Assembly: GCA_034431765.1 (NCBI GenBank)
Contig: DAOUDD010000146.1
Coordinates: 1-7,335 of the forward strand
Reading direction: 5' to 3'
DNA length: 7,335 nt
Origin: DASYAN01 sp034431765
Lineage (GTDB): Bacteria > Chloroflexota > Ktedonobacteria > Ktedonobacterales > Ktedonobacteraceae
Shown here: one piece after another, positions 4,770 to 7,335 of the stretch
Position numbering within the stretch: the stretch's first letter is position 1
How the letters are laid out: each line of letters opens with the position of its first letter
The notes under the pieces: generated by a model
The model's database searches: none
Told to the model about the DNA's origin: nothing
What the model saw: only the letters and a program-made list of their open reading frames with translations
Translations under genes and position numbers: made by a program

Positions 4770-7335
4770 CTCCCCAGGATCTTACGGCAGCCCTGGCGCA
4801 GATGAATGAGGAGCAAGGACGACATCTCTTACAAGAGCAGCTTCCCCGCTACAGTGATGTCGCCCTTGAACGGTTAATCTACTATCTGAAGCGCGAGGCA
4901 GACCGCCAGTGGGCCTGCGACGCTCAACGCTCTTTCACTCTCTCCGGTCACTTGCTCTTTCTTGGCAAAGCCACCCACAACAAGCATTGTTACGCGCTTG
5001 GCCTGATGGCGCGGGGTGATGCGCTGCGCCGTATGGACCGCGATCTGGAAGCGCTGCCGTTCTTCGATGCGGCAGGAGAAGAGTTTCTGGCCCTTGGCGA
5101 TGAGGTAAGCTGGGCACGGACGCGCTTTGGACGCGTGAGTTCCTGCTTTCGTTTGAACCGCACGACTGAAGCTCTACGTGACGCGGCGAAAGCGCACGAT
5201 ATCTTTCTGCGTCACAATAAGCTGCGTCGTGCCGCACAGATCGATGTGAATGCGGCAATGATCAACTACGAGTTGGGCCAGTACGATAGCGCGCTGCGCC
5301 TCTTTGATCGCGCTATCGAGACCTATAGCCGCCTGGAAGACGACGTTGCGCTCAATATCGCACGTGCACAGGGAAACAAGGCTCTGACCCTGGCTGCACA
5401 GGGGAAGTTCCGCGAATCTATCGCGCTGCACAAACAGGCCCGCGCCACCTTTGCCGCTCACGGTGAACGCCAGGAGATCGACGTTGCGCGTGAAGACCTT
5501 AACATTGCCGAGAACTATGCCGCGCAGGGCCACTATAGCCAGGCGCTCCTCCTCTACAATCAGAGCCGCGCGCTCTTCCAGAAGCACGGGCTTGAACTGG
5601 AGGCGGCAGAGGTTGCACAGGTAATGTGTGCCTGTATGGTTCGCCTCAACCGTACACGCGAGGCCTACGAGTTGGCGGCTGAGACGGTCTCCTTCTTCCG
5701 CTCCTCCTCCGGCCCACGCCACAATCTTGCCCGCTCGCTGATGCACCAGGCCTCTGCCGCCTCCCTGGAAGGAAACTTTGCGGAGGCCGACGAGATGCTG
5801 CGCGAAGCCAGCATTCTGCTTGAGGAGGGGGGTTTTGTCCGCCTGGCTGCGCTTGCTCGCCTGCGCCGTGCGGAACTCTACTTCGCGAATGGAAACCTGG
5901 CCGCCAGTCTGCGCGAGGCCGAATACGTGGCAGATGTGTTTGCCGAACAGGAGGACCTGCCTCACCTGGCGCAGGTAATGCTTTTGCAGGCCAGGATCGC
6001 TGAGGCACAAAACCGCGATGCGTTGGCTCAGGATCTCTGCAATCAGGCGCTCGATGTTGCTCAGGGTCAGGGATTGCTTGATCTTCAGTATCGCTGTTTC
6101 GATCTCCTTGGTCACCTCGCTGAGCAACATGGCGACCTTGCAACCGCCGCGAAAGCGTATGATCGTGCGATTTCAAGCATCGAGGAGGTGCAGGGCCGCC
6201 TGGTCCTCGACGAACGCGTTAGCTTTCTCGAAGACAAAGAGAGTATCTACCAGCGCGCCGCATTACTGGCTTTACAGCGTGGCAGCAAGGACTCAGCCCT
6301 TATTTATGTCGAAAAGGCAAAATCGCGTGCGCTGGGCGACTACCTGCGCAACAATATCGACATCCGTCTCCGCGCTGGCGACGCGGCGGGCGAGGTCATT
6401 CTCGACGACCTGGCACGGCTGCGCGAGGAGCAGGCCTGGTTTAGCTCGATTGTCTACAATACCGAGGACGAGGCCAATCTGAGCGATACAGCTATTCTGC
6501 GCCGTCACGCTATCGAGCCAGAGGTCGCACGGCAAGAGATGCAGCGCCGCGAGCGCAAAATCGAGCACCTGCTAGAGCAGATGCAGCTTCGGGCGGCAGG
6601 AGATTTCGTTGCCCGTCCACAGGCACGATGGACGAATAAGATTGTCACCTCGCTCTGGCCCAAACTGCCAGCACAGACATTGATGCTGGAATACTATCTC
6701 GTTGACCAGGATCTCTATATCTTCTACCTTACGCGCCAAGGGGTGGATGTGCGTCACGTGCCGGGCGCACAGCCTCAGCTCGAACGGCTCTTCTCGCTCT
6801 GGCGTGCCAATCTGGACATGGCCTCTGCCGCCGCCGCCTCCAGCGAACGCAGCGTCAGCTTTGCAGGCCTGCAAGAGAACAGCCTGGGCCTGCTGCGCCG
6901 ACTTTACAAGCTGTTGCTACAGCCAGTGGAGGATCTGCTGCACACGCGTGAGCATCTCGTCATCGTCCCCTATGGTCTGCTGCACTATCTGCCGTTCCAT
7001 TGTCTCTTCGACGGCGTGCAATTCCTCGTCGAGCGCCTGCACGTCTCTTATCTCCCCTCCGCCGCCTTAATGGACATCTGCCGGCAGCGTGGCGAACGCA
7101 TTCGCGCCAAACATCTTCCCCTGGAGCAATCCCTGGTCATGGGCCTCTCTGATGGAGGTCGGCTGGTCTACGCAGTGCAGGAGGCCGAAACGGTCGCGCA
7201 ACAACTGCACGCACCCGCCCTGCTCAATGAAGCCGCCACCACCCTACAAATCCAACAGCGTGGGGCACACAGTCCGATTGTCCATATCGCTGCGCACGGA
7301 CTCTTCCGGCTCGACTCGCCCAACTTCTCCTCTAT
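4766..7335 (+). CDS. TPR-CHAT protein (caspase-like protease family), 3' end cut by window
   Basis: The frame stays open from the ATG at 4766 to the window edge (856 complete codons). Residues about 75-475 form roughly ten tetratricopeptide repeats, for example AAMINYELGQYDSALRLFDR (163-182) and NYAAQGHYSQALLLY (250-264). They end in VEKAKSRALGDYL (515-527), a junction motif common in TPR-CHAT proteins. A charged, possibly coiled helix lies at about 582-608, then a beta-rich segment, LEYYLVDQDLYIFYLTRQG, at about 641-659. The CHAT domain begins near 705: HLVIVPYGLLHYLPFHCLF (730-748), LHVSYLPSAALM (757-768), and HIAAHG (840-845), where H844 is the expected catalytic histidine. The catalytic cysteine lies beyond the window. 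CHAT proteins belong to the caspase/separase clan, and TPRs usually bind a partner or activator. The ATG overlaps the anti-sigma TGA (ATGA) with no strong ribosome binding site, suggesting translational coupling. The inferred substrate is the neighbouring anti-sigma protein; a non-proteolytic scaffold is the alternative. Confidence 0.88.
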   Translation, partial: MTPQDLTAALAQMNEEQGRHLLQEQLPRYSDVALERLIYYLKREADRQWACDAQRSFTLSGHLLFLGKATHNKHCYALGLMARGDALRRMDRDLEALPFFDAAGEEFLALGDEVSWARTRFGRVSSCFRLNRTTEALRDAAKAHDIFLRHNKLRRAAQIDVNAAMINYELGQYDSALRLFDRAIETYSRLEDDVALNIARAQGNKALTLAAQGKFRESIALHKQARATFAAHGERQEIDVAREDLNIAENYAAQGHYSQALLLYNQSRALFQKHGLELEAAEVAQVMCACMVRLNRTREAYELAAETVSFFRSSSGPRHNLARSLMHQASAASLEGNFAEADEMLREASILLEEGGFVRLAALARLRRAELYFANGNLAASLREAEYVADVFAEQEDLPHLAQVMLLQARIAEAQNRDALAQDLCNQALDVAQGQGLLDLQYRCFDLLGHLAEQHGDLATAAKAYDRAISSIEEVQGRLVLDERVSFLEDKESIYQRAALLALQRGSKDSALIYVEKAKSRALGDYLRNNIDIRLRAGDAAGEVILDDLARLREEQAWFSSIVYNTEDEANLSDTAILRRHAIEPEVARQEMQRRERKIEHLLEQMQLRAAGDFVARPQARWTNKIVTSLWPKLPAQTLMLEYYLVDQDLYIFYLTRQGVDVRHVPGAQPQLERLFSLWRANLDMASAAAASSERSVSFAGLQENSLGLLRRLYKLLLQPVEDLLHTREHLVIVPYGLLHYLPFHCLFDGVQFLVERLHVSYLPSAALMDICRQRGERIRAKHLPLEQSLVMGLSDGGRLVYAVQEAETVAQQLHAPALLNEAATTLQIQQRGAHSPIVHIAAHGLFRLDSPNFSS

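Noticed and set aside
5174..6130. 318-codon open frame on the minus strand
   Set aside because: It lies wholly inside the TPR region of the CHAT gene. The sense frame gives clean TPR repeats, while this frame gives no recognisable domain. Codon use of the sense strand explains the lack of stops.
5646..6176. 176-codon minus-strand frame
   Set aside because: Arg/Pro/Gly-rich translation typical of an antisense shadow of a GC-rich gene, overlapping the TPR coding region.
2958..7335. Type III-E CRISPR (Craspase) locus
   Set aside because: No Cas7-11, no repeat-spacer array and no Csx30-like gene are visible. Only the TPR-CHAT and sigma logic is shared.

Overview
The window looks like chromosomal DNA of a signalling-rich, environmental, multicellular-type bacterium. 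The best guess is Chloroflexota, class Ktedonobacteria. That rests only on the domain mix (TPR-CHAT, ECF-like sigma, zinc-finger anti-sigma, DUF4388/PATAN, dCache) and on mixed base composition; there is no rRNA or marker gene to confirm it. I see no mobile element, CRISPR array, tRNA or rRNA.

Two divergent gene groups flank a 600-base non-coding region (2358-2957). To the left, on the minus strand, a DUF4388/PATAN-type protein (2357 to 1746) is followed after 18 bases by a membrane receptor with a double-Cache-like sensor and no recognisable output domain (1727 to 159). This pair looks like one transcript and a small sensing/adaptor module. Past it, positions 41-149 carry four closely spaced inverted repeats, probably a 3' or convergent termination zone.

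To the right, on the plus strand, are a sigma-70/ECF-like factor (2958-3713), a soluble protein with two RsrA-type zinc-finger anti-sigma motifs and a C-terminal beta-sandwich-like domain (3900-4769), and a large TPR-CHAT protein (4766 to beyond 7335) whose start codon overlaps the stop codon of the anti-sigma gene. A near-consensus promoter (2662-2690) lies about 260 bases before the sigma gene, and the leader between them is rich in inverted repeats.

The most interesting reading is that sigma, anti-sigma and CHAT protease form a regulated-proteolysis circuit: the TPR array senses a cue, the caspase-like CHAT domain cleaves the anti-sigma protein in its long linker, and sigma is released. 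There is a precedent in type III-E CRISPR (Craspase), where a TPR-CHAT protease cuts Csx30, an inhibitor of a sigma factor. Here the same logic would run without CRISPR. This is inference from gene order and domains. The CHAT gene is cut by the window edge before its catalytic cysteine, so protease competence cannot be confirmed from this sequence.
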